Below are positions 24,941 to 35,976 of a stretch of 64,000 nucleotides of DNA, piece by piece. This stretch comes from Zanthoxylum bungeanum (lineage: Eukaryota; Streptophyta; Magnoliopsida; Sapindales; Rutaceae), in NCBI GenBank assembly GCA_019454045.1, contig SKCR01037675.1:1-64000 (forward strand), written 5' to 3'. Each line of letters begins with the position of its first letter. Position 1 is the first letter of the stretch. The notes beneath the pieces were generated by a model. The model worked only from the letters and a program-made list of their open reading frames with translations. It was not told where the DNA came from and did no database searches. The position numbers were made by a program, and so were the translations under genes.

Positions 24941-25217
24941 GTTTTGGTGTAACCATCTTTAATCACTCAATTAGTGGATAATTTTGACAACCACTCCACT
25001 AATTGTATTGAATTAGAAGACAAATCATTGCATATAAATTGAGCTCTTATTTGAAAGTTCAAGCATCCCCAACAAGAAGCTCCAAATAAGAGAGCTTAGA
25101 GAGTAAGTGTGAGGTTTTTTTATAACAAAATTTGTAATATTTGTAAATTTTATTCAAGTAGTAATAGATAATAAATTTTCCTCATAAACACTATTCAGTG
25201 ATCAGAGAATCACAACA
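24941..25217 (+). repeat. copia T 5' LTR, main part
   Basis: The LTR continues after the hAT insertion and ends CACAACA at 25217. A PBS of the form TGATATCAGAGC follows at once (25220-25231), one change from the initiator tRNA-Met PBS. It matches the 3' LTR fragment at 43284-43455, for example in AACAAGAAGCTCCAA. Confidence 0.85.
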
Positions 25218-26784
25218 AGTGATATCAGAGCTTTGGTTATAAGTTGGAGATCCTGGAGGTAAATAACACAACTCAATTTGGAAAATTTAGATTTCGGGAA
25301 AGTTCTCAAAAATCAATTTCGAGCATACCATCAGCATTTTCACATTGAGACGAGCACAATGGAATTTTCTGACGATCAAATGGAGGCCGAAACAATCCGC
25401 ATGCGCGCCACTCACCCAACAGAATCTTCCCACACGCTGCCACTCTCGTCACACGCCTGCTAGTGCTTGAAGACGCTGATGTGTCCGCTACATCAGCACA
25501 CATCAACACACAGTCAGCAACATATAAACACTGAGTCATCTGCCACATCATCACACAGCCAACGCAACATCAGTGTACAATCAGTAGCCACGTCAGCTGT
25601 CATGTCATCGACACATGTCCACCACATCAACAAACACGTCAGTAAGCTGATCCAATTTATGCCACGTTAGCGGCCATATGTCTGCCACGTCAATATACCT
25701 GATAAATTTCATTGAGCCATCTGAAGTATATGAAATTTATAATTTGAAAGCGGAAGTTTCAGAAATTTATAAATTGATCCATGTGTCGGATTTGGACTAA
25801 CTAATAGTCAGATCCATCATTTTTTATCATTATGGACGTAACAGTGACCTCTGATTTGTAAAAATCAACACCGATTATATCATATTTTTCATTTTAATCT
25901 TTAAACTTAAAATAGAAATAGAAGATTTCTCTTCTGGTGCGATAATCAAGCTAACAATAACCAATTACTCCCTCTAGAGGCCTCATATGATAGATTATTT
26001 ACACTATAAAGAATTATTTGATATGATCGATGAGAATGAAGTGAGACCAGATTTTATCAAAGAAAGTGACTGGAATAAACTCAACAATAGAACTCTTTGT
26101 CATATTAGCCAGTGGATCGGTCACAGCGTCTTCCACCAATGACACATGATATAGATGCTTACGAAATATGGATGAAGCTTGAATGCATGTACCAGACCAA
26201 GACTACTAAAAATAAAGCCATGTTAATTAGGCGTTTGGTGAATTTGAAGCTATAGAGTGAAACTTTTGTTGTATAACACACCAATGAGTTCCAGAGCTTG
26301 GTGAATCAGCTGTCTGCAGTAGACATGCAGCTGGAAGATGAAGTACAAGCCCTCATACTACTCAGTTTTCTTCCTGATAGCTAGGAGATATTTGTGGTAA
26401 CTCTCAGCAAATCGGCTCCATGAGGTAAACTTACCATGCATATGGTAAAAGATACCCTGCTGAATGAAGAGTCCAAGAGAAAAGAAGTTGGCTCAGAACA
26501 GACAGAAGCCTTCATCACAGAAATTTGAGAAAGATGGAGAGGCAGAAGCACAACCAATGATAGATCCTCAGATAGAATGATATCTACCTATAAGTGATAA
26601 TATTGTGGCATATAAGTCCACTAAAAGAAGAACTGCAAAACATTGCAACGAGAGCAGAGCCAAGGTAATTTCCACAGAAGGAATGACACTAGTAGTTGTC
26701 CAATGAGATGTAGCCATATGCTCCATGTAGGAAGAGACGTGTCTTCACACCGCAACCCAAGATATTGAGTGGGAGATAGATACT
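25218..26784 (+). pseudogene. copia T leader and gag pseudogene
   Basis: The PBS is followed by a leader that is recognisably related to that of copia B (on the minus strand at 48420-48780), including GCCACGTCA motifs at 25587 and 25684. Degraded gag lies at about 25980-26700. Translations in pieces give DAYEIWMKLECMYQTKT and QLSAVDMQLEDEVQALILL, which belong to the UBN2 gag family of copia elements. Stops are frequent. The sequence breaks at 26784, where the Ogre-type LTR starts. Protease and the integrase start are missing. Confidence 0.8.
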
Positions 26785-27319
26785 TGTAGGCACTCCATTT
26801 TGCATATAAGTCCCGATGATGAGTCTAGTAACGGAGGCACTACTCTTTAGGTTGTGAAAGTCGCGGGAAACGAATGTCGGAAGGGGAAATTCAGAATAAG
26901 TATGTCATCGGATTCAATTTACATGTTCACTGCTTTCGTTCATGATGCGTTCGTGAACACGTTCGAACGTCAAACAGATTGCGAGCGTTCGTGTAACGTT
27001 CGAATAGGCGTTCGAACAGTGTCGGTACTTCTGGTTTTATTGCTAGCCTCACCCCCAAGCCCAATTAGCCCACCAAAACCCACTCAAAAATAATTAAAAC
27101 ATGTCACAAATTAAAATAATATCCTTCCTAAATTAAATAAATCACATCCCAATCTAAATAATTCACATACCTAACCAAAACAAATCAAATATATGATCTT
27201 CCTAATTAAGCCAAATCATGTCCCCAATTAACTAGATATTTTCGTTGTGAAACACTAATTAGAAATATTTCCCCCATAATTACTTGATCACATTTCTATT
27301 CAAACAAGAGAAACCCTAG

Positions 27320-30300
27320 TGTAGGACACAAATGTTGGACGACGATGTTCCGGGCTCGCGGCCCGGTTGGGAGTACGGAGTAGCCCGCGGGGGAACTAAA
27401 CCGGAGAAATAACATGGAGTCGCCACCCGGTGTGAACCGGGAAAATGATTTAAGGCCGCACTCACCCCTCGCAAGGGAAGACCTCAAACCGTTGGGTTCG
27501 GAATAGTCCCTTACTTATGCCACTTGTAATGATATGATTTGTGCAATAATTTAATCGAATCTAGCAACATATATTTCCAAGGGTATTCTATTTCTAAGTT
27601 CACATACATAGAAACAAAGCTCGTATCTACATTTGCCTATAACCTATTTCATATAACCTATGCCTAAGCTTGCATGCATAAAAGTAGATTGAAATAACGA
27701 TGAACACATAATTTCACAAACGCATTACATTGATGATCATGGAAACGCAGATGGACGATGATTGTACAAGCAAGCATATTAAAGAGAGGCAATTAAGTGC
27801 ATAAATATTGAAGAGAGCTAACTAAACATATGATGGGGAAGAGAATGACTAGGAGAACAAACATGCATAAAACATGATAAAGGAATTTGTCCAGTGTGTG
27901 CGCGTTCGTGTAGCATTTGTAAACGCGTTCAAACGGTAAATAGAATGCAAGCGTTCGAGTAGCATTTGATAACGTGTTCGAACGATAAACAGAATGTCCG
28001 CGTTCGTATAGCGTTTGATAACGCGTTCGAACGAGATGAGACCTGATGCATGATACAATAAAACGCATGAACGATCGAATAGCGTTCGTAAATGCATTCG
28101 AATGGTAAACAGAAGGTTCGCGTTCGTATAGCATTTGAGAACGCGTTCAAGCGGGACCAGACCTGATGCATGATAAAACAAAGAAAATACGTGCACGCTC
28201 GAGTAGCATTAGTAAACGCGTTCGAACGGTAAACAGAAGGTTCGTGTTCGTATAGCGTTCGAGAACGCGTTCGAATGGGACAAGACTTGATGCATGATAA
28301 ACGACGCAACACATACATAGATAAGCAAACCCACAATATAAGACCTCGTGTGCCCGATGGAACACATTTCACATTCAATCGGGAGCACCTCGTTCGGTGC
28401 GGTAAAACATCGTGGAAAAGGTAGCCTTTTAGGCATTTCCCTCGAATAGAGGACCTTTAATCCACCATAGTTAGCCAATGCGCACAAGAATGCAATGCAT
28501 GCGTAAATAAAGCAATGATATGCAAATGGTAAATGACATAATAAAAGGCGCGGCAAAACATCGTGGTAAAGGTAGCCTTCAGACATTTCCCTCGAATAGA
28601 GGACCTTTAATCCACCTTAATTAGCCCATGCGCATTATGTTACCATGCATATAAAATAAAGACAACAATATAGGACTTCGTATACTCGATTGAACATATC
28701 TCACATTCAATCAAACATACTATGTTCGGCGCGGCAAAACATCGTGGAAAATATAGCCTTTTAGGCATTTCCCTCGAATAGAGGACCTTTAATCCACCCT
28801 AGTTAGCCCATGCGCATTATATTACAATGCATATAAAATAAAGACAACAATATAGGACTTCGTATACTCGATTGAACATATCTCACATTCAACCAAACAT
28901 ACTTCGTCCGGCGCGGCGAAGTATTGTCGTAAAGGTAGCCTTTTAGACTTTTCTTCCCTCAAATAGAGAATATTTAGACCAACATACTAAGCTCATGCGC
29001 ACTATATCATCAATACACAAGCAAATAACGTGCGGAAAGTAAAAGATGGAATATAAAATGCGAATAATAAACAAACAAGATAAAATAAAGATGTGTCGTT
29101 TGCTCAAGTGGTATGTGGAGTTGTTTCCTAAGTACATACCGCACTACCGCCCATTCGGATTCAGCTACGGAATTTACGTCTGGGTTTCCATCCTATATAC
29201 CACAAGAGACGACACATTTTCCCATCCATTCAAAGGCCACAACATGCATCCACAAGCGACTCTCATGCGAAGGAAATAAATAAAACAATTAAAAGATGAA
29301 TGAAAATAAATAAGAAAAGTGCCATCAGGTCTAACCTTTTAAATTGTCTCTCGGAAGTACGGTACACGGTCGTCGGAGAGGTTGATGCTCCGCAACTCCG
29401 GTTCACTGGTTCAACATTTTCCCTCGCTGTTTCGCTGTTTGGGCCGCTGTTTTCGCTCCGTTTCGCTGCTGTTTTGCTGCTGTTTTCAGTCACTATTTTC
29501 CGTATTCGGTTGCTGTTTTTGGTGTATTTGGGCTGCTGTTTGGGTGTGATTTTCGGTGGTGTTATGGCGTGGTCTGAGGACTGTTTCGGTGAGGTAAATG
29601 GGGTGAGTTTATGCGACAATGGAGGGGGTATTGAGGGATGAGTATTCGGCTATTGCAGAGAGAGGAGGAGAGAATTATTTGCTTCTTCCTTTCTTTGCCT
29701 TGGGTGTGAATGCTATGTTTATTTCTTTTGTGTTTTTGTGAGAATGAGCTATGAGAGTTTTAGGTGTTAATGTTTTACTTAATTTTCTGTGATTTGTATG
29801 TATGTGCTAGGGTGTGAAAGGTTGGTTTAGGCTTCTTTTTATAGGCAAATGCTATGGTTTCTAAGGTTTGAATAGGAATGGATCAAGTAATTATTGGGGG
29901 GAATATTTTGATTAGTGTCCCACAAGGAAAAAATCTTCTTAAGTTAGGGAGGAGATTTGGTTTGATTGGGAAGGTGATATATTTGATTTGTTTATTTAGG
30001 TATGTGAATTATTTAGATTGGGATGTGATTTATTTAATTTAGGAAGGATATTATTTTAATTTGTGACATGTTTTAAATGTTTTAATTATTTTTGGGTGGA
30101 TTTTGGTGGGCTAATTGGGCTTGGGCGTGAGGCTAGCAAAAAAACCAGAAGTACCGACACAGTTCAAACGCCTATTCAAACGCTGCACGAACGCCCGCAA
30201 TCTGCTTGACGTTCGAACGTGTTCACGAACACAGCACAAATGAAAGGAGTGAACATGTGAATTGAATCCGATGACATACTTATTCTGAATTTCCCCTTCC

Positions 30301-30393
30301 GACATTCGTTTTCCGCGACTTTCGCAACCTAAAGAGTAGTGCCTCCGTACGAGACTCATCATCGGGACTTATATGCAAAATGCAGTGCCTACA
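27320..30393 (-). mobile_element. solo LTR of the same Ogre-like family, inverted
   Basis: A complete 3074-bp LTR in minus orientation, from TGTAGGCACT at 30393 down to ...TCCTACA at 27320. It lies inside the 5' LTR of its own family. The flanks CCTAG (27315-27319) and CCTAA (30394-30398) are a 5-bp target duplication with one mismatch. The 3' LTR at 37915-37924 shows the uninterrupted CCCTAGCCTTTGCC. No internal region remains, which is what LTR-LTR recombination leaves. Its own TATA box (TATAAAAAG in sense) is at about 29835-29843. Confidence 0.93.
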
Positions 30394-30406
30394 CCTAACC
30401 TTTGGC

Positions 30407-30414
30407 TATAAAAG
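30407..30414 (+). promoter_or_regulatory. TATA box of the Ogre-like 5' LTR
   Basis: TATAAAAG, also present at 37926-37933 in the 3' LTR at the same place. The nested solo LTR ends 13 bp upstream, so the older LTR's natural upstream promoter sequence has been moved 3 kb away. Confidence 0.65.
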
Positions 30415-31784
30415 AAACACAAATCCAACCTTAGAACCTGTAGCACATACATACAAATCACAAGAAAATTCTGTAAAGCATTAGCACCCTTGCCTACCTA
30501 GTTCACACGCCCAAGACAAAAAAAAAGCAAGAAGAAAACAAATAATTTTCTCTCCTACCCTACTCCACCATCACGGAAAAACTCACCAAATAACCCATCC
30601 ATTGCCACATAAATAAACCCCCCATACCAGCCATACCTTCACGCAAAACAGTCCCAAATCACCCCAAAACAGTGAACAAATCACCCCATAAATAGTCCCT
30701 TAATATAGCAAAACAGTGACAAAAAAAAACTACACTTTAAAACCCTTAAATTACCGCAAAAAACAGCAGCAAAACAGAGGAAACGACATCTCAAAACAGT
30801 GAAGGAGAGAACGAGAGCAGTGGACCGGAGGAGTTGCGAAGCATCAACCCTTCCGACGGCCGTGTAACGCACTTTCGAGAGACGACCTAAGAGGTTAGAC
30901 CTGAGGGCACCCTTCTTATTTATTCTCATCTTTTTTTCTTGTTGTTTATTAGAATTCCTTCGCATGAGAGTCGTTTGTTGATATATGTCGTGGTCCTTGG
31001 ATGAATGGAATATGTGTTCTCTCTTGTGGTATATCGGATGGAAACCTGGACGTAAATTCTGTAGCCGAATCCGAATGGACGGTATTGCGGTTTGCACTCG
31101 GGATACAATACCACTTATCACTTGAGAGATTCACACACTTTGTTTCATCCAACCATGTATTCGAGCATGATTGGGTTGCTAGCATGTTATTTATCTTTTA
31201 AGCATGATTTAGTCGTTAGTATGCTATTGCTTTCTGCATGTTACTTATTTATGCATGATGATATAGTGCGCATGGGCTAACTAGGGTGGATTAAAGGTTC
31301 TCTATTTGAGGGAAATGCCTAAAGGCTACATTTTCCACGATGTTTTGCCGCGCCGGACGGAGTATGTTTGATTGAATGTGAGATATGTTTAATCGAGCAT
31401 ACGAGGTCCTATATTATTGTTGTCTTTATTTTATATGCATGGTAACATAATGCGCATGGGCTAACTAGGGTGGATGAAAGGTCCTCTATTCGAGGGAAAT
31501 GCCTGAAGGCTACCTTTACCACGATGTTTTGCCGCGCCTTTTATTATTTCATTTACCCTTTGCATATCATTGTTGTATTTACGCATGCATTGCATTCTAG
31601 TGCGCATGGGCTAACTAGGGTGGATTCAAGGTCCTCCATTCGAGGGACAATGCCTAAAGGCTACCTTTACCAAGATGTTTTGCCGCGCCGGACGAGGTAC
31701 ACCCGATTGAATGGGAATGAGTTCAATCGGGCACACGGGGTCCTATATTGTGGATTTGCTTATCTATGTATGTGTTGTGTCGTC

Positions 31785-32115
31785 TATCATGCATCAGGTC
31801 TTGTCCCGTTCGAACGAACGCGAACCTTCTGTTTACCGTTCGAATGTGTTTACGAACGCTACACGAACGCGCATATGTTTTCTTTGTTTTATCATGCATC
31901 AGGTATTGTCCCGTTCGAACGCGTTCTCGAACGATATACGAACACGAACCTTCTGTTTACCGTTCGAACGCGTTTACGAATGCTACTCGAATGTTCATGC
32001 GTTTTGTTTTATCATACATCAGGTCTTGCCCCGTTCGAACGCGTTCTCGAACGCTATACGAACGCAAACCTTCTGTTTACGGTTCGAACGCATTTTCAAA
32101 CGCTACATGAACGCA
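31785..32115 (+). repeat. GTTCGAAC-rich tandem repeat in LTR
   Basis: About three units of 100-125 bp. Each contains a CATCAGGTCTTG.CCC start, two or more GTTCGAAC palindromes and a CTTCTGTTTACC spacer. The homologous arrays are at 39302-39655 in the 3' LTR and at about 27890-28310 (reverse orientation) in the solo LTR. The unit is rich in CpG, while the surroundings are AT-rich. Long open frames across it are by-products of the repeat. Confidence 0.85.
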
Positions 32116-32680
32116 AATACACTGAACTGATTCCTTTTCACTTCATGCATAATTGCTTCTTGGGTGATTTCTCTTCTATTATGTAATTAATCATACCATT
32201 CCATTATTGACACTTTTACTGTTATCATTTATTTGCATTCCTGTATTTATCCATTTGATGTGTTCGTGAGATGGTATTCAAGCATGATAAGGTCGTTATT
32301 ATGTTACTTGGTTCTTAAGCATGATTTAGCCGTTAGTACGTTATTCCTCTATGCATGATTTGGTTATCTTATTTTGCAATAGGCGTTCAATTTACGTTTA
32401 CGTTTAGGTTGTTATTTATTTTTCGTGTTTGATGATTTAACATGTTCATGAGATTATTGTGTGACATCGTATGTTTGCCGTTATGAAGATTTATTTTATG
32501 CATGAACTTAGAAGTAGATTATCCTTGGAAATATATGTTGCTTAGGCTTGGCTAGATTATTGCACAAATCATATCATTACAAGTGTCATAAGTAAGTGAC
32601 CATTCTGAACCCAACGGTTTGAGGTCTTCCCTTGCGAGGGGTGAGTGCAGCCTTAAATCATTTTCCCGGTTCACACTGGG

Positions 32681-32898
32681 TGGCGACTCCATGTTATTTC
32701 TCCGGTTTAGTTCTCTCGTGGGCTATTCCGTACTCCCAACCGGGCCGCGAGCCTGGAACAGCGTCGTCCTTCATATGTGTCCTAAAGTCTGGCGACTCCA
32801 TGTTATTTCTCCGGTTTAGTTCCCCCGTGGGCTATTCCGTACTCCCAATCGGGCCGCGAGCCTGGAATATCGTCGTCCATCATCTGTGTCCTACAGTC
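32681..32898 (+). repeat. 109-bp tandem duplication at the 5' LTR end
   Basis: TGGCGACTCCA occurs at 32681, 32790 and 32899, exactly 109 bp apart. The first two are followed by TGTTATTTCTCC, and the third is the true PBS. The junction before the second copy reads CCTAAAGTC, and before the PBS it reads CCTACAGTC. The duplicated unit therefore includes an LTR end plus the start of the PBS. The solo LTR holds a single unit. Confidence 0.9.
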
Positions 32899-32916
32899 TG
32901 GCGACTCCACTGGGGA
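32899..32916 (+). other. Ogre-like primer-binding site (tRNA-Arg)
   Basis: TGGCGACTCCACTGGGGA lies three bases after the LTR end. It is complementary to the 3' end of a plant tRNA-Arg, apart from one A for G compared with the form I know. tRNA-Arg priming is characteristic of the Ogre/Tat group. Confidence 0.85.
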
Positions 32917-33435
32917 TAGAGAATTGGCCCCGAAATAATGCCTTGTAATGGTTGTGATTTGTGCTTTAATTAACCGTGTTTACCGTGGGTTGAAATGAGT
33001 TTAATCAAAGGCACTTTTAAGGCTAGGTAATGGTTTGGTGTCTTCCCTCATTCACTACGTTTCTATAAGGAAAAGTTGCGAAGGCACCTAGATAATCATG
33101 TACTTGTAGCCTACCGTGATGGACTAATTTGGAGGACTCGTTGTTTATTCATGTCACCAAGCGATAAGAGCCTAAGAGGCTTGGGTTTTTAAGAGAGTTC
33201 GCTCTGCCCTCCCTCTGGGGAATCTACAACGGGAAATCCATTTGACAGTCAGTCACGCACCATAACTCGTTGGCACGTACCGTAAGGTATAAAAAAGGTG
33301 CGCTCACTTGGTTGCTCGAACCCTTGAGTGAGGAGACCTAGTTGTGGGCAATCATTCACCAACGAGAGTCTTTTTTCACACTCCCGCAAACCCACACGTA
33401 GACCGGAGTTGTATGACCTACAGCAACTATTTTCT

Positions 33436-33887
33436 TGTGCTTATGGACCATCCTAATTTGGATGCAGTTGGACTTCTTGTCAGAAATGAACTTGTTGGGT
33501 CATTTAAACTGGGACGAGTTCGTATCATATGCCAATTGGGCCAAAAGCTTCTGAAATGTCGATGGGCCGCTCTATAGAAATTATTGATTTATGCTTGAAT
33601 TATCTCTTTATGCTTGTATTTGGGGACCATCACCATTTGGACTCAGTTGGACTTCTTGTCAGAAATGCGAACTTGTTGGGCCATTTAAACTGGGACGAGT
33701 TTGTATCCTATGACAATTGGGCTAAAAGTTTCTGAAATGTCGATGGGCCATCATGTGTTTGGGCTCTTTATCATTTGAAGTTGTTTAACCATGTTATTGC
33801 AAAGGTGTAAACCTGTTGGGCCTTTTCAACTGTGACAAGTTTGCACCTTGCAATAATATGATTGAAGCTTTAAAATGATAATGGGCC
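33436..33887 (+). repeat. three degenerate ~150-bp repeats in the leader
   Basis: Units start near 33436, 33600 and 33765. Each contains variants of GTTGGACTTCTTGTCAGAAAT (shortened in the third), TTGGGCC.TTT.AACTG and a closing AATGGGCC or CGATGGGCC. The third unit is the most divergent. They lie between the PBS and gag and are non-coding. Confidence 0.7.
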
Positions 33888-34031
33888 GAATTATATGTTC
33901 CATACATCGCACGTATCTCATGCATCTCATGCATACACACATCATGTTAACTCTCTTGTGTCTTAAGAGCCATCATAGATATCCGTTGGGTTAGGGAAAA
34001 GGGAAGACTTGTTAAAAGGCCAATAGCAAAC

Positions 34032-35360
34032 ATGAGCGAATCAGAGAATGAAACATCCCGTATGGATCAGTTGGAAACTAATCTCACCAAGGTTACTGAA
34101 CAGTTGCAAGCCTTGACTGCTGCTATAGCCAATATGGTTGTGCACGTGCTGAGGGAAAATCTGAGAGCGAGGGGCATGAATACCCTCCGACTAGATTGAA
34201 TGATGATATCCCGGGTTTTGATGATGATATGGCTGAATATGTTGCGGGGAAAATGGCAGGGTCTCAAGCTGAAATGCAGAAACTCAGAGATCAGGTAAAG
34301 TCGGTTACCCGTAAGATGACGGGCAAACATGAAGACCTGCTAGATTATGAGGCAATGACCTTTGAAGAACAATTGCTAGCTCAATTCAAGATGCCAGAAA
34401 TGGCCAGGTTCAACGGGAATAGAGATCTGAGGGTCCATCTCCGTCAGTATGTTTCAGTTATGAGTTCAGTGGGTTTATCCAAGCGTCAGGTTCAGAAGAT
34501 GTTTGGGATGTCGCTTGAGGGGGCACCCGTAGTGTGGTAACATAGCCTTGAAAGAAAGGTTAAAGAAGATTGGAGGGAATTGGCAGACGCCTTTCTAAAA
34601 CAGTATGTTACAGATTTGGAGATCGATTTGTCGCTTCGTGACTTGGAGAATACCAAGCATAAGCCGGAGGAAAGTTTCAAAGAGTATGTAGATCGCTGGA
34701 GGAGCCAGCTTCTGAAAATGCAGACTCGTCCTTCGGAGAAGGACCAGATCAAAATGATCATCAATGGCACCAAGCCCTCTATTTATGGTAAGCTGAGGAG
34801 GATGACTTCGAGATTGCTGATTTCCGACAGTTGAGGGAGACTGTTATGGATATTGAGGAGGAAGAAGTCGAGAACAGAAAGTTCTATGGCCATAATAGAA
34901 GGAATTTTGGGGGATATTCTGAGACCAAGCCCGCTACTGCCGAGGTTGCTGCCATCAGGAACCGGCATTTCTCTAACCTGAGGAAGCCTTTATCTAGGGT
35001 GCTTGAGAAGCTGAAGGCGCAATGACTCCAAAATCCTTAGAGCCTAAACCACTTCCAGATCCTATACCACCCAACCTTGACCTAAGCCTGTATTGTCACT
35101 TCCATCAGAGGAGAGGCCACGAAACTGACAAATGCACCCGCCTTAGGCATGAAATCCAAAACCTCATTGATGCCCATAAAATACCCGATCCTGAGAAAGA
35201 ACAACCCAACACACACCGAAACCCCCTACCGAACTATCACTCCGTCCCACCGCCTACCTACATGATCAACTCCGGCCTGCCCGAAAGCTTTGTCCTCCAA
35301 ACTCTCAACTACCTAGTTTCTTTCATGGGGATAGGGAACGACAACAGTAGAGAACCATAG
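34032..35360 (+). pseudogene. Ogre/Tat-like gag
   Basis: The frame begins near the Met at 34032 (MSESENETSRMDQLE). It breaks near 34190 and continues at 34196-34540 (YEAMTFEEQLLAQFKMPEMA). A TAA near 34538 interrupts it, and it runs on in frame at 34580-34834 as the retrotrans_gag capsid region (SFKEYVDRWRSQLLKMQ). After a frameshift it continues at 34831-35025, and after another at 35022-35360. The last piece holds the zinc-knuckle-like CHFHQRRGHETDKC typical of Tat/Ogre gag. The protein would form the virus-like particle. At least three breaks make this copy defective. Confidence 0.85.
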
Positions 35361-35569
35361 GCCAATGAAGAAGGCAATGCTGCGAATGATGAAGTTGTTC
35401 CTCCTAGTTTAGTTGATCTTGCATTTTTAATAAAGACATTGATTTTTTCTACTTGTTCGAACCTTTTCTTGATGATAATAAAGACGTTCATTTCGCTTAC
35501 TTGCCTGAGTCTCTTCCTTTCAACCTGCAACATGAGTATATTTGGCAAAAGAATTCAACTCTGGTACTA

Positions 35570-35735
35570 TGATACTCAGCGATAATTTGAACACGGGGAA
35601 TCCTCGGAAGAAGCAAGTAGAAAGACAGGATAGCCATTCAGAAATTGGGAAATGGGGCAGTGAGACTGTCAGATTTAGAAGGGAATGAGTTCACCGAGCC
35701 GATCAACGTGGATAGATTGAAGCAGTATTTTGCTT
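35570..35735 (+). pseudogene. pol C-terminal scrap
   Basis: One frame reads GAVRLSDLEGNEFTEPINV followed by DRLKQYF, which looks like the extreme C-terminus of a gypsy integrase (the usual end of pol). It lies only about 300 bp after gag. The 3-4 kb of pol expected between them are missing. Confidence 0.65.
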
Positions 35736-35976
35736 GAGGGAAAGAAGACCGAGCAGTCACCAAGGGAATTAACAGAAGACCTAACCCAACGGGATAGGAA
35801 ACTCATTCATGCATACATGCATACACGTAACGTATTTTGCATTCCTTTTTATGTTTGTTTTGTTTTGTATTCACAGGTTTCAACGAAGAAAAAGAGAAAG
35901 CGTCAAATGCAAGCCAATCAGAAGCAGCAATAGTACAGTACATTAGTTTCAGTAATGAATCAGTATCAGTTTTAAG

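Larger units (their letters stand above)
26785..32895 (+). repeat. Ogre-like 5' LTR, interrupted by a solo LTR
   Basis: The LTR starts TGTAGGCACT and ends TGTCCTACA, followed by GTC and the PBS. Without the nested solo LTR (27320-30393 plus 5 bp) it is about 3.03 kb. It contains a TATA box at 30407, two families of internal tandem repeats (about 31260-31700 and 31785-32115) and a duplication of its last 109 bp (32681-32898). Confidence 0.9.

Noticed and set aside
31470..32186. 238-codon plus-strand frame and similar frames in the LTR copies
   Set aside because: The frame crosses LTR tandem repeats and is open in overlapping frames because the repeat lacks stops. The same occurs at 39224-39722 and 27793-28586.
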